DNA from: Nesterenkonia sandarakina
Lineage (GTDB): Bacteria > Actinomycetota > Actinomycetes > Actinomycetales > Micrococcaceae
Length of the DNA stretch: 64,000 nucleotides
Reading direction: 5' to 3'
Assembly: GCF_003003175.1 (NCBI RefSeq)
Contig: NZ_PVTY01000004.1
Location: forward strand, 173,860-237,859
Positions within the stretch are counted from its first letter, which is position 1, and every line of letters begins with the position of its first letter. Positions 25,292 through 33,438 of the stretch are shown in pieces. Under the pieces are notes generated by a model. It made no database searches. It had not been told where the DNA came from and saw nothing but the letters and a program-made list of their open reading frames with translations. The position numbers and the translations under genes are program-made.

Positions 25292-26562
25292 CCACGCACC
25301 CTTTTCAGCGGAAACTCGGCCTCGACTGCCCACAGCGTAGGACCGCCGGGAGTCAGCGGAGACTTCGCGCGCACCGGTCCGGCGCGCAGGGACCCTCCGA
25401 CCAGCTGGACCCGTTCACGCATCACGGCCAGGCCCACACCGGCCCCGAGGCGGGACGCGGCGTCGTCGTCTGTCCTGAGCGAGCGGGACGCGGAAGACTC
25501 ACCCAGCACCGGGGAGGTGACCGTGAGCAGAAGCCGCTGCCGTTTCTGGCGCACCGACACCGTGGCCTGCGCCTGGCCGTGCTTCTGCGCGTTGATCAGG
25601 GATTCCTGCAGCACACGCAGCAGCACGTGGTGCTGACCGGGGGAGAGGCTCTCCGGCGGTTCACCCTCCACGCTGAGCAGCATCCCGCGGTCCTGCGCGA
25701 CGGCCAGGACGTCCGTCCAGTTCGTCCCGTCGAGCAGCTCCGCGTAGTCCACGGTCTCGGCGTTGCTCGGCCTGCCCTCTCCGCGCAGCAGCAGCACCAT
25801 CTCACGCAGCTGCTCCAACGCCTCCACGCTGGTCCGGCGGATGCTGCCCAGCGCCCGGCGGTCCCGCTCGGTGTCGGCGGCGGCATTGAGCACGGCCCCG
25901 GAGGTCAGCGCGATCGCGGAGACCTGCGAGGAGACCACGTCGTGGAGCTCGCGCGCCATCCGCTGCCGCTCCTGCTCCACGGCTTGCCGGCGCTGACTCG
26001 CCTGTCGCCGCAGCATCCCGGCGTGACGTTCGGCCTCGAGCTGATGGCGGGCATCGGGCTCCTGCCACAGCGGGTAGCCGCGCCGGACCTCCGCCGCCCA
26101 CCACAGCGGCATCAGCAGCACCGCGAATCCGACCAGCGCGATGCTCAGCGCCCCTTCCCAGTCCGCCCCGAAGGCCAGCGCCACCACGCCGCTGGCCACG
26201 GTGCCCGCAGTCAGCGCGACCGCAGCGGCCAGCACCGCGCGCCGGGATCCGCGGATGCCCAGGTTATAGACCAGGTCGGAGACGCACAGCAGGATCCCGA
26301 TGTTGAAGCCGATGCTCAGATCCAACAGCGCGATGCCGCCGCCGAGGACCAGGGCCAGCACCGGACGCCGAATCCGGATCAGGAGGGCGAAGGCCATCAG
26401 ACCCAGCGGGATCAGGTGCCACCACTGCTGCGACGTGACGCCGAGTGCGCGCCACCAGGGCGTCTCGGCCACCCCGGCCCAGCCCACGGCGAGGATCAGC
26501 AGTGCGACGCCGAGCGTCAGCAGCGACTGCAGGTGTCCCCGGAAGCTCGGCCTCATGCCCAT
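25288..26562 (-). CDS. membrane sensor histidine kinase, HisKA_3 type
   Basis: 424 residues with about five or six N-terminal helices (residues 10-160), suggesting intramembrane sensing with little extracellular domain. The dimerisation motif is ERQRMARELHDVVSSQV (His in ELHD). The HATPase region keeps the N-box (LLRVLQESLINAQKHG) and G-box (LGAGVGLAVMRERVQLVGG). This is the DesK/NarX-like class that pairs with LuxR regulators. Translational coupling (ATGA) with the regulator supports a single two-component system. Stimulus not visible. Confidence 0.9.
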   Translation of the reverse strand: MGMRPSFRGHLQSLLTLGVALLILAVGWAGVAETPWWRALGVTSQQWWHLIPLGLMAFALLIRIRRPVLALVLGGGIALLDLSIGFNIGILLCVSDLVYNLGIRGSRRAVLAAAVALTAGTVASGVVALAFGADWEGALSIALVGFAVLLMPLWWAAEVRRGYPLWQEPDARHQLEAERHAGMLRRQASQRRQAVEQERQRMARELHDVVSSQVSAIALTSGAVLNAAADTERDRRALGSIRRTSVEALEQLREMVLLLRGEGRPSNAETVDYAELLDGTNWTDVLAVAQDRGMLLSVEGEPPESLSPGQHHVLLRVLQESLINAQKHGQAQATVSVRQKRQRLLLTVTSPVLGESSASRSLRTDDDAASRLGAGVGLAVMRERVQLVGGSLRAGPVRAKSPLTPGGPTLWAVEAEFPLKRVRG

Positions 26563-26683
26563 ATTCGACCACAGCGGCGCGCGCTCCGCCTCCTGCTAAA
26601 GGCTGAGGACGACGGCGCCGCCCCGCCGGTCTCGATCCTTCGACCGATGTGGCCGCCATGCCGCGCGGGGCAGGCTGAGTCGC

Positions 26684-27484
26684 ATGATCAACGAACTGCT
26701 GCCCAGTGTGGACTCCCTCGCTGCGTTGCTGGGAGCGCTGGGCGTGCTCGCACTGCTGGACTCCACGAGCTTCGGCACTCTGCTGATCCCGGTGTGGCTG
26801 CTGATGAGCTCGGGTCGGCTGCGGGCAGGGAGGGTGTTGATCTACCTCGCGGTGGTCGCCGGGGCCTACGCCCTGGTCGGCATGGTGCTGCTGACCAGTC
26901 TGCTGCTGTTCGGGGACCGGCTGATCAGCTCGCTCGGCGAGGCGCAACAGATGCCCGTGGTGCTCCTCGGGCAGGTGGTGCTGGGTGCGGGACTGATCGC
27001 CTACAGCTTCCGGCTTGACCCGCTGTCCGAGGCGGGCCGGGCGCGCAAGCGCCGGCGCGAGGAGGCACGCGGATCCGCGGGTCGGCTGCGTCGGTTCCGG
27101 GAGCGGGCGGTGGGGGAGGGTGCCCACGGCGGGCTCGGCCCGCTGATGGGCCTGGGCCTTGCCGCGGTGGGCATCGAGGTCGCGACGCTGCTGCCGTATC
27201 TGGCCGGGATCGGGCTGGTCGCGGCCGCGGACCCCGGCGTCCCGGCGGCTCCGGCGCTGATCCTGTTCTACTGTGCGGTCATGATCCTGCCCGCGACGCT
27301 GCTGCTGACCGCCCGGGTGGTCGCACACCGGGCCCTCGAGCGTCCGCTGCGCCGGCTCGAGGGATCCCTCAGCCGTCACGCGAGCGGGACGGTGGCGCTG
27401 ATCCTGTTCCTCATCGGGCTCTGGATGGGACTGAACGGACTCGGCGGGCTGGACGATGCCGGGTGGAACGTGCCGCTGGTGTGA
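26684..27484 (+). CDS. GAP-family (Sap-like) six-helix membrane protein
   Basis: 266 residues with about six transmembrane helices. The opening LAALLGALGVLALLDSTSFGTLLIPVWLL has the D-S-x-x-x-G-x-L/P pattern seen in GAP/Sap proteins (related to LysE-type exporters and to the sulfolipid-addressing protein of mycobacteria). A charged Arg/Glu-rich cytoplasmic loop (RARKRRREEARG) separates helices 3 and 4. Export of a lipid or small molecule is the family guess. It diverges from the two-component kinase. Confidence 0.65.
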   Translation: MINELLPSVDSLAALLGALGVLALLDSTSFGTLLIPVWLLMSSGRLRAGRVLIYLAVVAGAYALVGMVLLTSLLLFGDRLISSLGEAQQMPVVLLGQVVLGAGLIAYSFRLDPLSEAGRARKRRREEARGSAGRLRRFRERAVGEGAHGGLGPLMGLGLAAVGIEVATLLPYLAGIGLVAAADPGVPAAPALILFYCAVMILPATLLLTARVVAHRALERPLRRLEGSLSRHASGTVALILFLIGLWMGLNGLGGLDDAGWNVPLV

Positions 27485-27487
27485 GCC

Positions 27488-27512
27488 GCGGGTTCAAGCC
27501 CCGTCACCCGCA
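27488..27512 (+). other. tRNA 3'-half-like sequence
   Basis: A T-arm-like hairpin (stem GCGGG/CCCGT with loop TTCAAGC, fitting the TTCRANY rule) is followed by CACCCGC and A, as in a tRNA acceptor end. There is no anticodon or D arm upstream; that sequence is the end of the GAP-family gene. It may be an old attachment-site remnant or chance, since it can also form part of a terminator (CGCGGGT pairing with ACCCGCG near the next stop codon). Confidence 0.3.
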
Positions 27513-27541
27513 CGGTGCCGGAAACGGGCCGAGACCCGCGC

Positions 27542-28069
27542 TCAGCTCCCCAGCGATCGCTGCATCAGCACCGTGCTCAGCGTCTGGCCGCGCTTGACTC
27601 CGACGTCGGCCAGTCGCCCCACCTCGGTGAACCCGAGCTTCGCGTGCAGCGCGTAGGACGCGGCGGTGGAGGCGTCGTCGGTGAGCACCGCGATCGCCTG
27701 GCGGTACCCCGCAGCCTCGCACCGGGACAGCAGCTCGCTGAGCAGCCTGCGTCCGATCCCGCGACCCTCCGCGCCCGGACGAAGGTAGATCGTGTCCTCC
27801 ACGGTGTGCCGGTAGGCGGACTTCCACCGCCAGGGCCCGGCATAGGCGAACCCGAGGATCACCCCGTCCTGCTCCGCGAGCAGGAAGGGATGGCCCGCAG
27901 CCCGCTTCTCCTCGAGGCTCGCCAGCCACTCCGCCAGGCTCATCGGCTCCTCGCTGAACGTGGTCACCGTGTGGTGGGCGTAGTGGGTCTGGATCGCCCT
28001 GACCGCAGGAAGATCGCGCGACTGGACGTCACGGATGCCCACGGCATCGGGGGAGGCAGCATCAGGCAT
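27542..28069 (-). CDS. GNAT acetyltransferase, phosphinothricin-acetyltransferase-like
   Basis: About 175 residues from the ATG at 28069; the frame remains open to 28204, so the start is uncertain and no clear SD is seen. Acetyl-CoA binding is visible in YLRPGAEGRGIGRRLLSELL (the R/Q-x-x-G-x-G/A signature). FAYAGPWRWKSAYRHTVEDTIYL is characteristic of the phosphinothricin/methionine-sulfoximine acetyltransferase branch (Pat/MddA). The C-terminal HAKLGFTEVGRLADVG fits. It probably N-acetylates a glutamate-analogue or amino acid for detoxification. It converges with the GAP-family gene. Confidence 0.85.
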   Translation of the reverse strand: MPDAASPDAVGIRDVQSRDLPAVRAIQTHYAHHTVTTFSEEPMSLAEWLASLEEKRAAGHPFLLAEQDGVILGFAYAGPWRWKSAYRHTVEDTIYLRPGAEGRGIGRRLLSELLSRCEAAGYRQAIAVLTDDASTAASYALHAKLGFTEVGRLADVGVKRGQTLSTVLMQRSLGS

Positions 28070-28191
28070 AGCAGGAGCATAATCTTCGAGGCACAGGCCG
28101 TCCGCAGGCACGTCGCAGGGCATGGCTCCGGACCCGTCTCCGGACGCCTCATCTCTGGTCCCCGCCGCGGCCTCCGGCCTAAGGTGCTCCC

Positions 28192-28863
28192 ATGGGCACA
28201 GCACAGGATGACTTCGCCGCCGTCGACACCTACCTGACCACGCACCTGATCCACGAGGACCAGGCGCTCGCGGACACTCGGCGCAGCTCTGCCGAGACCG
28301 CCACCCCGGGCATCGACGTCACCGCGAACATGGGAGCGTTCCTCGGGCTGCTCGTGCAGATCAGCGGCGCCACCCGGGTCCTGGAGTTCGGCACCCTGGC
28401 CGGGTATTCGAGCATCTGGATGGCGCGCGCCATGGACGACGACGGCGCGGTGGTCACCTTGGACATCGACCCGGCGGCGGTGCAGGTAGCACGGCGGAAC
28501 TTCCACGCCGCCGGGGTCGCCGAGCGGATCCAGGTGCGGATCGGCCCGGCACTGGACTCCGCACGCGCGCTGATCGAGGAGCGGGCCGAGCCCTTCGACC
28601 TGGTGTTCATCGACGCGGACAAGGCGAACAACCCGCACTACCTCGAGGCATCCTTGGAGCTCTCACACCCGGGCACGGTGATCGTGATCGACAACGTGGT
28701 GCGCTCGGGCGCGGTGCTCGAACATGACAGCACCGACCCAGACATCCAGGGCATCCGCACGCTCATGGAACTGATCGAGGCCGATGAGCGGCTCAGCGCC
28801 ACCGCGCTGCAGACCGTGGGGCTCAAGGGCTGGGACGGGTTCCTGCTGGCGCGGGTGAACTAG
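28192..28863 (+). CDS. SAM-dependent O-methyltransferase (family 3)
   Basis: 223 residues. SAM site: VLEFGTLAGYSSIWMARAM (motif I), then TLDIDPAAVQVARRNF with the acidic Asp binding ribose. Metal/catalytic segment: DLVFIDADKANNPHYLE, and IVIDNVVRSGAVL. The layout matches the caffeoyl-CoA/catechol O-methyltransferase family common in actinobacteria (Rv0187-like). The acceptor substrate is not determinable. Confidence 0.9.
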   Translation: MGTAQDDFAAVDTYLTTHLIHEDQALADTRRSSAETATPGIDVTANMGAFLGLLVQISGATRVLEFGTLAGYSSIWMARAMDDDGAVVTLDIDPAAVQVARRNFHAAGVAERIQVRIGPALDSARALIEERAEPFDLVFIDADKANNPHYLEASLELSHPGTVIVIDNVVRSGAVLEHDSTDPDIQGIRTLMELIEADERLSATALQTVGLKGWDGFLLARVN

Positions 28864-28926
28864 CCCGGACCAGCGCACCGGCACCGCCGAATTCCGGGGC
28901 CTCGCCGGTGGGATAGCCTCGAATCC

Positions 28927-29556
28927 ATGGACGAGACTGGGCAGCCCACCGAACGCGAGATCGGCGTGGGCCCGTGGGAGGGGCACTGGCCGACGGGCGA
29001 GCACTACGACCCGGAGCTGCTGCGTGAGGGCGACCGCCGCAACGTCGTCGATGAGTACCGCTACTGGTCGCATGACGCGATCGTCGCGGACCTCGATACC
29101 CGCCGGCATGACTTCCATGTGGCCATCGAGAACTGGCAGCACGACTTCAACATCGGCACCGTGGTGCGCACCGCCAACGCATTCATGGCCAAAGAGGTCC
29201 ACATCATCGGGCGCCGCCGCTGGAACCGCCGCGGGGCCATGGTCACCGACCGCTACCAGCATGTCCGCCACCACCCCTCGGTGGAGGAGTTCGTGGCCTG
29301 GGCCGAGTCCGAGGGACTGCCTGTGCTCGGCGTCGATCTGTTCCCCGACTCCAGGCCGATCGAGACCTACCCGCTGCCCCAGCGGTGTGTGCTGGTCTTC
29401 GGTCAGGAAGGTCCCGGGCTGAGCGACGAGGTCCGCGAGGCCGCGCAGGACACCCTGTCCATCGCGCAGTTCGGCTCCACCCGGTCCATCAACGCCGGCA
29501 CCGCCGCCGGGATCGCGATGCACGCCTGGATCCGGCAGCACCGGTTCGCCGGCTGA
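28927..29556 (+). CDS. TrmH/SpoU-family RNA methyltransferase
   Basis: 209 residues. The SPOUT knot motifs are present: NIGTVVRTANAFMAKEVHIIG (motif 1, catalytic Arg), VLVFGQEGPGLS (motif 2) and SINAGTAAGIAMHAW (motif 3). It 2'-O-methylates a ribose in tRNA or rRNA; the exact site cannot be told. It lies 63 bp after the O-methyltransferase gene in the same direction. Confidence 0.88.
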   Translation: MDETGQPTEREIGVGPWEGHWPTGEHYDPELLREGDRRNVVDEYRYWSHDAIVADLDTRRHDFHVAIENWQHDFNIGTVVRTANAFMAKEVHIIGRRRWNRRGAMVTDRYQHVRHHPSVEEFVAWAESEGLPVLGVDLFPDSRPIETYPLPQRCVLVFGQEGPGLSDEVREAAQDTLSIAQFGSTRSINAGTAAGIAMHAWIRQHRFAG

Positions 29557-29608
29557 ACCTGCCCCGCGGCCTGGTGCCTGGAGCTGAGCGGCGGCTAAGG
29601 TCCGACCC

Positions 29609-30049
29609 ATGACAGCAGATCGCGTGACGATCTCACTCCCGATTCCAGCGGCCCCGGAGTCGGTCTGGCAGGCGCTGACGCTGGCGCGCTCAGCGTGGTG
29701 GCCGGGCATGGACTTCGAAGCCAGCCCCGGTGCGCCGCTGCACGAGACGTGGACCGAAGACGGTGTGACCCGCCACGCCCGGGGAGTGGTGACCGCCGTC
29801 GAGCCGCCGCTCCTCCTGGCGTTCGACTGGACCGAACCGTCCTGGAGCGGACACCTCTCCGTGGAGGTCCGGCTCATCCCGGACGGGGAGTCCACCGAGG
29901 TGACCATCACCGAGCAGGGCTTTCAGCGCGCCGGGACACCGCCGACGCTGCCCGCCCAGCACGAAGCCGGGTGGCACCAGCACCTGCGGCAGCTGAGCGA
30001 AGCGGTGCAGTCCGATCTCCGGGCCTGCGCCGGCCGGGGCAGTCCCTAG
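29609..30049 (+). CDS. SRPBCC/AHSA1-domain protein
   Basis: 146 residues covering one START/Bet v1-like domain: the opening ISLPIPAAPESVWQALT, GVVTAVEPPLLLAFDW and the C-terminal helix GWHQHLRQLSEAV are the usual AHSA1 signatures. Such proteins bind hydrophobic ligands or act in stress responses. The stop overlaps that of the convergent YdeI-like gene by 4 nt. Confidence 0.8.
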   Translation: MTADRVTISLPIPAAPESVWQALTLARSAWWPGMDFEASPGAPLHETWTEDGVTRHARGVVTAVEPPLLLAFDWTEPSWSGHLSVEVRLIPDGESTEVTITEQGFQRAGTPPTLPAQHEAGWHQHLRQLSEAVQSDLRACAGRGSP

Positions 30050-30615
30050 GGCGTCTCCCCGCGGTTCAGCTTCTCCAGGAACCTCTCGATCCGCTGCGCC
30101 CGGGTCCTCGGGCTCGCGGCGATCATCAGCTGGTGCAGCACGTGATACCTGGCCTGGCTGCCCAGCGCCTCGAAGGTCGTCTTCGCCGTGGGCGAGGCCT
30201 TCAGGGCTGCGGCGAGATCGGCCGGCACCTCGGCGCCGGCCTGGCCGGCGTAGGCCCGATCCCAGCGCCCGTCGGCCTGCGCCCGCTCGATCTCCGTGAA
30301 GCCGCGCGCCCGCATCCGTCCTGACGCGATCAGCGCCTCGACGTAGCCGACGTTGCGCTGCGACCAGATCGAGATCTTCCGCCGCGGCGTGAACCGCTGC
30401 AGGAACGTGGTCTCGTCCCGCGCCTTGCGCTGCCCGTCGATCCACCCGCTGCACAGCGCCTCCTGCAGCGCGTCGCCGTAGCTCAGCGAGGTCGGCGTGG
30501 TGACGCCCTTCTTGGCCATCACCAGCCAGACCCCGTCGGAGCTGTCCTCGTGCTGATCCAGCCAGGCGCGCCAGGCGGCGACGTCGGGCAGGGTCAGCTC
30601 AGGGTGCTCAGTCAC
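30046..30615 (-). CDS. YdeI/OmpD-associated family protein
   Basis: 189 residues from a GTG at 30615, which overlaps the upstream HAD-gene stop by 8 nt, so they are probably one transcript. Family signatures: AWRAWLDQHEDSSDGVWLVMAKKG, YGDALQEALCSGWIDGQ, FTPRRKISIWSQRN and the C-terminal SPRTRAQRIERFLEKL. Molecular function is unknown; in other actinobacteria these are widespread small cytoplasmic proteins. Confidence 0.88.
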   Translation of the reverse strand: MTEHPELTLPDVAAWRAWLDQHEDSSDGVWLVMAKKGVTTPTSLSYGDALQEALCSGWIDGQRKARDETTFLQRFTPRRKISIWSQRNVGYVEALIASGRMRARGFTEIERAQADGRWDRAYAGQAGAEVPADLAAALKASPTAKTTFEALGSQARYHVLHQLMIAASPRTRAQRIERFLEKLNRGETP

Positions 30616-31483
30616 CGCGGCCGGCCCTGGTGTTCTGCGGATCGGCGGCCCAGCGGCTGAGGAACTCCGCCCCGGCCTCGTCGTGGATCGCGCCGGTGGA
30701 GGAGGTGAGCACCTCGTACTCGGTCTCCGGGATGCCGTCCTCGGGGCGCACGTCCACGTGGGAGACGGGCAGTCCGCGCTCGTGCAGCCAGGTGGCCATG
30801 GCGTAGTCGGTGCGGGAGTCGCCCATGGTGAACCAGGTCTGCGCGGTGATCCCGCGCGCCTCGAGCAGGCTCAGGGTGCGCTCCGCGCCGATGTCCTTGC
30901 CCACGCCCTCGTGCTCGACATCGGTGGAGATGATGGTGGGGTCGATCCGCACATGCTCCAGCTGGTGCTTGCTCAGAAGCGCCGGGATCGCGGCGTCGAA
31001 CTCCTTCTGCGCCTCGAGGTAGTCCTTGTTCTCCACCTCGGTGGACTGCTCCACCGAGACCATCGAGCGCTTGGTCTCGTCGAAGAACATGTGCCCGCTG
31101 AAGCGTTCCGCGACCAGGTCCCGAATGTCATCGAAGAGGGCGGTGGGAAGCTTGAGCTCCTCGTCGATGTGGATCTCGCCGAGGCCCTCAGGCGTGACCG
31201 CGGCCCAGACCGCGCCCTTCTCGCTGATCGTGAAGACCGGTGCATCAGGCAGCAGCCCGGCGGCGCGCATCGGCGGGATCACCTGCTGGGCGATGAAGTC
31301 ATCCGAGCGTCCGGTGTTGAAGATGACCGGGATGCCCTGGTTGGCCATGTCAGTCAGGTCCTGGGCGATCGACTCGATGGCGACGGAGCGGCTGACCGGA
31401 GAGGCGATGGGCCCGTCCACGTCGAGCAGCAGTCCGAAGGGCGGGGTGGGGTTGAAGGCCGCAGCCTCAGCAGTGGAAGTCAC
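30608..31483 (-). CDS. HAD-superfamily hydrolase (Cof/phosphomannomutase-like)
   Basis: 291 residues from a GTG at 31483 (AGGATAATG upstream); the frame is open to 31564. Motif I is LLLDVDGPIA (nucleophile Asp, acid Asp replaced at the expected place by DG), motif II IFNTGRS, and motif III/IV TWFTMGDSRTDYAMATWL. A large cap region (100-200) suggests a small-molecule phosphatase of subfamily IIB. Substrate unknown. The gene overlaps the YdeI-like gene start. Confidence 0.78.
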   Translation of the reverse strand: MTSTAEAAAFNPTPPFGLLLDVDGPIASPVSRSVAIESIAQDLTDMANQGIPVIFNTGRSDDFIAQQVIPPMRAAGLLPDAPVFTISEKGAVWAAVTPEGLGEIHIDEELKLPTALFDDIRDLVAERFSGHMFFDETKRSMVSVEQSTEVENKDYLEAQKEFDAAIPALLSKHQLEHVRIDPTIISTDVEHEGVGKDIGAERTLSLLEARGITAQTWFTMGDSRTDYAMATWLHERGLPVSHVDVRPEDGIPETEYEVLTSSTGAIHDEAGAEFLSRWAADPQNTRAGRGD

Positions 31484-31564
31484 ACATCCATTATCCTGTA
31501 AGGGCCGACGCCGCGGGTCCAGTTCACCGGAGAAGTCAGGTTTCCAGTTCACGCGGCGTGGCAT

Positions 31565-31637
31565 GGGGCTATAGCTCAGCTGGTAGAGCGCGTCGTTCGC
31601 ATCGACGAGGTCAGGGGTTCGACTCCCCTTAGCTCCA
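31565..31637 (+). tRNA. tRNA-Ala (anticodon CGC)
   Basis: A complete cloverleaf of 73 nt: acceptor GGGGCTA pairing with TAGCTCC (one G-T), D-arm GCTCAGCTGGTAGAGC, anticodon stem CGTCG/CGACG with loop TTCGCAT (anticodon CGC), T-loop TTCGACT and discriminator A. CCA is not encoded. It decodes GCG alanine codons. The gene is separate from the surrounding protein genes. Confidence 0.95.
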
Positions 31638-31653
31638 CTTTCCCGGGCTTGTT

Positions 31654-32469
31654 CTACTTGACCGCACCCATGGAGAGTCCGCGCACCAGCTGCTTCTGCG
31701 CGAACCAGCCGGCCAGGACCACTGGCAGCGAGGCCAGCACTGAGGCGGCCGAGAGCTGGGCAAGGTACAGCCCCTCCGACGTCATCGTGCTCATCAGGAA
31801 TATAGGTGCTGTGGCCGCGTTCGCCGCGGTGAGGTTCAATGCGAAGAAGAACTCATTCCAGGCGAAGATGACGCAGATCAGCGAGGTGGCCGCGATCCCC
31901 GGTGCCACCATCGGAATCAGCACCCGGCGCATGGTTCCCAGCAGTGAGGCGCCATCCAGCGAGGCAGCCTCCAGGACCTCGCCTGGGACCTCCAGGAAGA
32001 AGGAGCGCATCATCCACACCGCGATGGGCAGGTTCATCGCCGTGTAGAGGATGATCAGCGTCGCGATGTTGTCCAGCATCCTGATCTGGCCGGCGATCAC
32101 GTAGATGGGCATGATCACGGCGACCACCGGAAGCATCTTGGTGGAGATGAAGAAGAACAATGCGTCCTGTGTCCGCTTCACTGGTCGGATGCTCAGTGCA
32201 TAGGCAGCCGGGATTGCGAGGATCAGCACCAGCACGGTGGACGAAGCGGTGGCGATCACCGAGTTCATGAAGTAGGGCCCGGCGTCGGAGGCGAAGATCA
32301 CCCGGTACTGGTCCAGCGTGGGTTCGAAGAAGAAGCTGGGAGGCGAGCTTGCGGCGTCGGTCTCCTGCTTGAAGCTGGTGAGAACCATCCATGCCACCGG
32401 GGCGAAGAAGATCAGCGCGACGATCCAAGTGGCCACGGAGAGGAGGCGGCCCCATACCGGATTCTTCAT
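31654..32469 (-). CDS. carbohydrate ABC transporter permease (MalG-like)
   Basis: 271 residues from the ATG at 32469, overlapping the previous permease stop by 4 nt. Six hydrophobic helices and the EAA loop EAASLDGASLLGTMRRVLIPMVAPG, which contacts the ATPase. It is the second membrane subunit of a CUT1-type importer. Together with the next two genes and the neighbouring mannitol dehydrogenase, a polyol such as mannitol or sorbitol is the probable substrate. Confidence 0.92.
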   Translation of the reverse strand: MKNPVWGRLLSVATWIVALIFFAPVAWMVLTSFKQETDAASSPPSFFFEPTLDQYRVIFASDAGPYFMNSVIATASSTVLVLILAIPAAYALSIRPVKRTQDALFFFISTKMLPVVAVIMPIYVIAGQIRMLDNIATLIILYTAMNLPIAVWMMRSFFLEVPGEVLEAASLDGASLLGTMRRVLIPMVAPGIAATSLICVIFAWNEFFFALNLTAANAATAPIFLMSTMTSEGLYLAQLSAASVLASLPVVLAGWFAQKQLVRGLSMGAVK

Positions 32470-33437
32470 GACTGCTCCTTCGCGTTGATGCTTTTGAAGA
32501 TGAGCCGCAGCGCCAGCAGTGCCAGCGCGATGGTCGCGATCACGGTGACCACGCCCATGGCCGCGGACTGGCCGATGTCGAAGCCGAGGAACGCGCGCTG
32601 GTAGATGTAGAACGGCAGGTTGGCGCTGGCCGTCCCGGGGCCTCCGGCGGTCATCAGGTAGATGTGGTCGAAGGTGTTGACCACGTAGATCGCGCCCAGG
32701 AGCACGGAGAGCTCCAGGTAGAAGCGCAGATGGGGCAGCGTGATGTAGCGGAAGGTCTGCCAGGCCGAGGCGCCGTCCACGGAGGCTGCCTCCAGAGCAT
32801 CCCGCGCCTGAGACTGCAGTCCTGCCAGGAGCAGAAGCATCATGAAGGGCGTCCACTGCCACACCAGGGCGACGATGACCGAGAACATCGGGTACTCGCT
32901 GGTCCAGTCCACCGGCGAGATTCCCACCAGTCCGATCAGCCAGTTCACCAGCCCATAGGTGGGGTTGAACATGGAGATGCTCCAGAGCAGCGCCCCAGCC
33001 ACCGGCATGATCAAAAACGGTGTGATCAACAGGGTGCGCACGATTCCGCGGCCGAAGAACTTGCGGTCCAGCAGCAGCGCCAGGCCAAGACCCAGCAGCA
33101 TGGCGACGATCACGCAGCCGAAGGTGATCAGCACCGAGTTCAGTGCCGCCTGCCGGAATGTGGAGTCCAGGAAGATGTCGCCGTAGTTGCTCAGGCCGAC
33201 GAATTGTTCACCCTCGGGACGCAGCAGGTTGCGGGAACGCAGCGAGTACCAGATCGTGAGCAGGAAAGGGACCTGCGTGACGATGATCAGGAAGATCAGC
33301 GCCGGCATCAGTGGCGCACGGCGGCGCCATGCCTCGGCGCGGTCGGACCGCACCCGTGACTTCTCAGGCGCGGTCGGCTTCGTCGTGGTGTGAGCCTCGC
33401 CGGCGACGGCGGCAGGTGGGTTCTGCGTCGTCGTCAT
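32466..33437 (-). CDS. carbohydrate ABC transporter permease (MalF-like)
   Basis: 323 residues from the ATG at 33437, one nucleotide after the binding-protein stop. About six helices after a 45-residue cytoplasmic tail; the EAA motif is EAASVDGASAWQTFRYITLP. It is the first membrane subunit of the same CUT1 importer. No ATPase gene is in this operon, so a shared MsiK-type ATPase elsewhere is likely, as is common for actinobacterial CUT1 systems. Confidence 0.92.
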   Translation of the reverse strand: MTTTQNPPAAVAGEAHTTTKPTAPEKSRVRSDRAEAWRRRAPLMPALIFLIIVTQVPFLLTIWYSLRSRNLLRPEGEQFVGLSNYGDIFLDSTFRQAALNSVLITFGCVIVAMLLGLGLALLLDRKFFGRGIVRTLLITPFLIMPVAGALLWSISMFNPTYGLVNWLIGLVGISPVDWTSEYPMFSVIVALVWQWTPFMMLLLLAGLQSQARDALEAASVDGASAWQTFRYITLPHLRFYLELSVLLGAIYVVNTFDHIYLMTAGGPGTASANLPFYIYQRAFLGFDIGQSAAMGVVTVIATIALALLALRLIFKSINAKEQS

Positions 33438-33438
33438 C

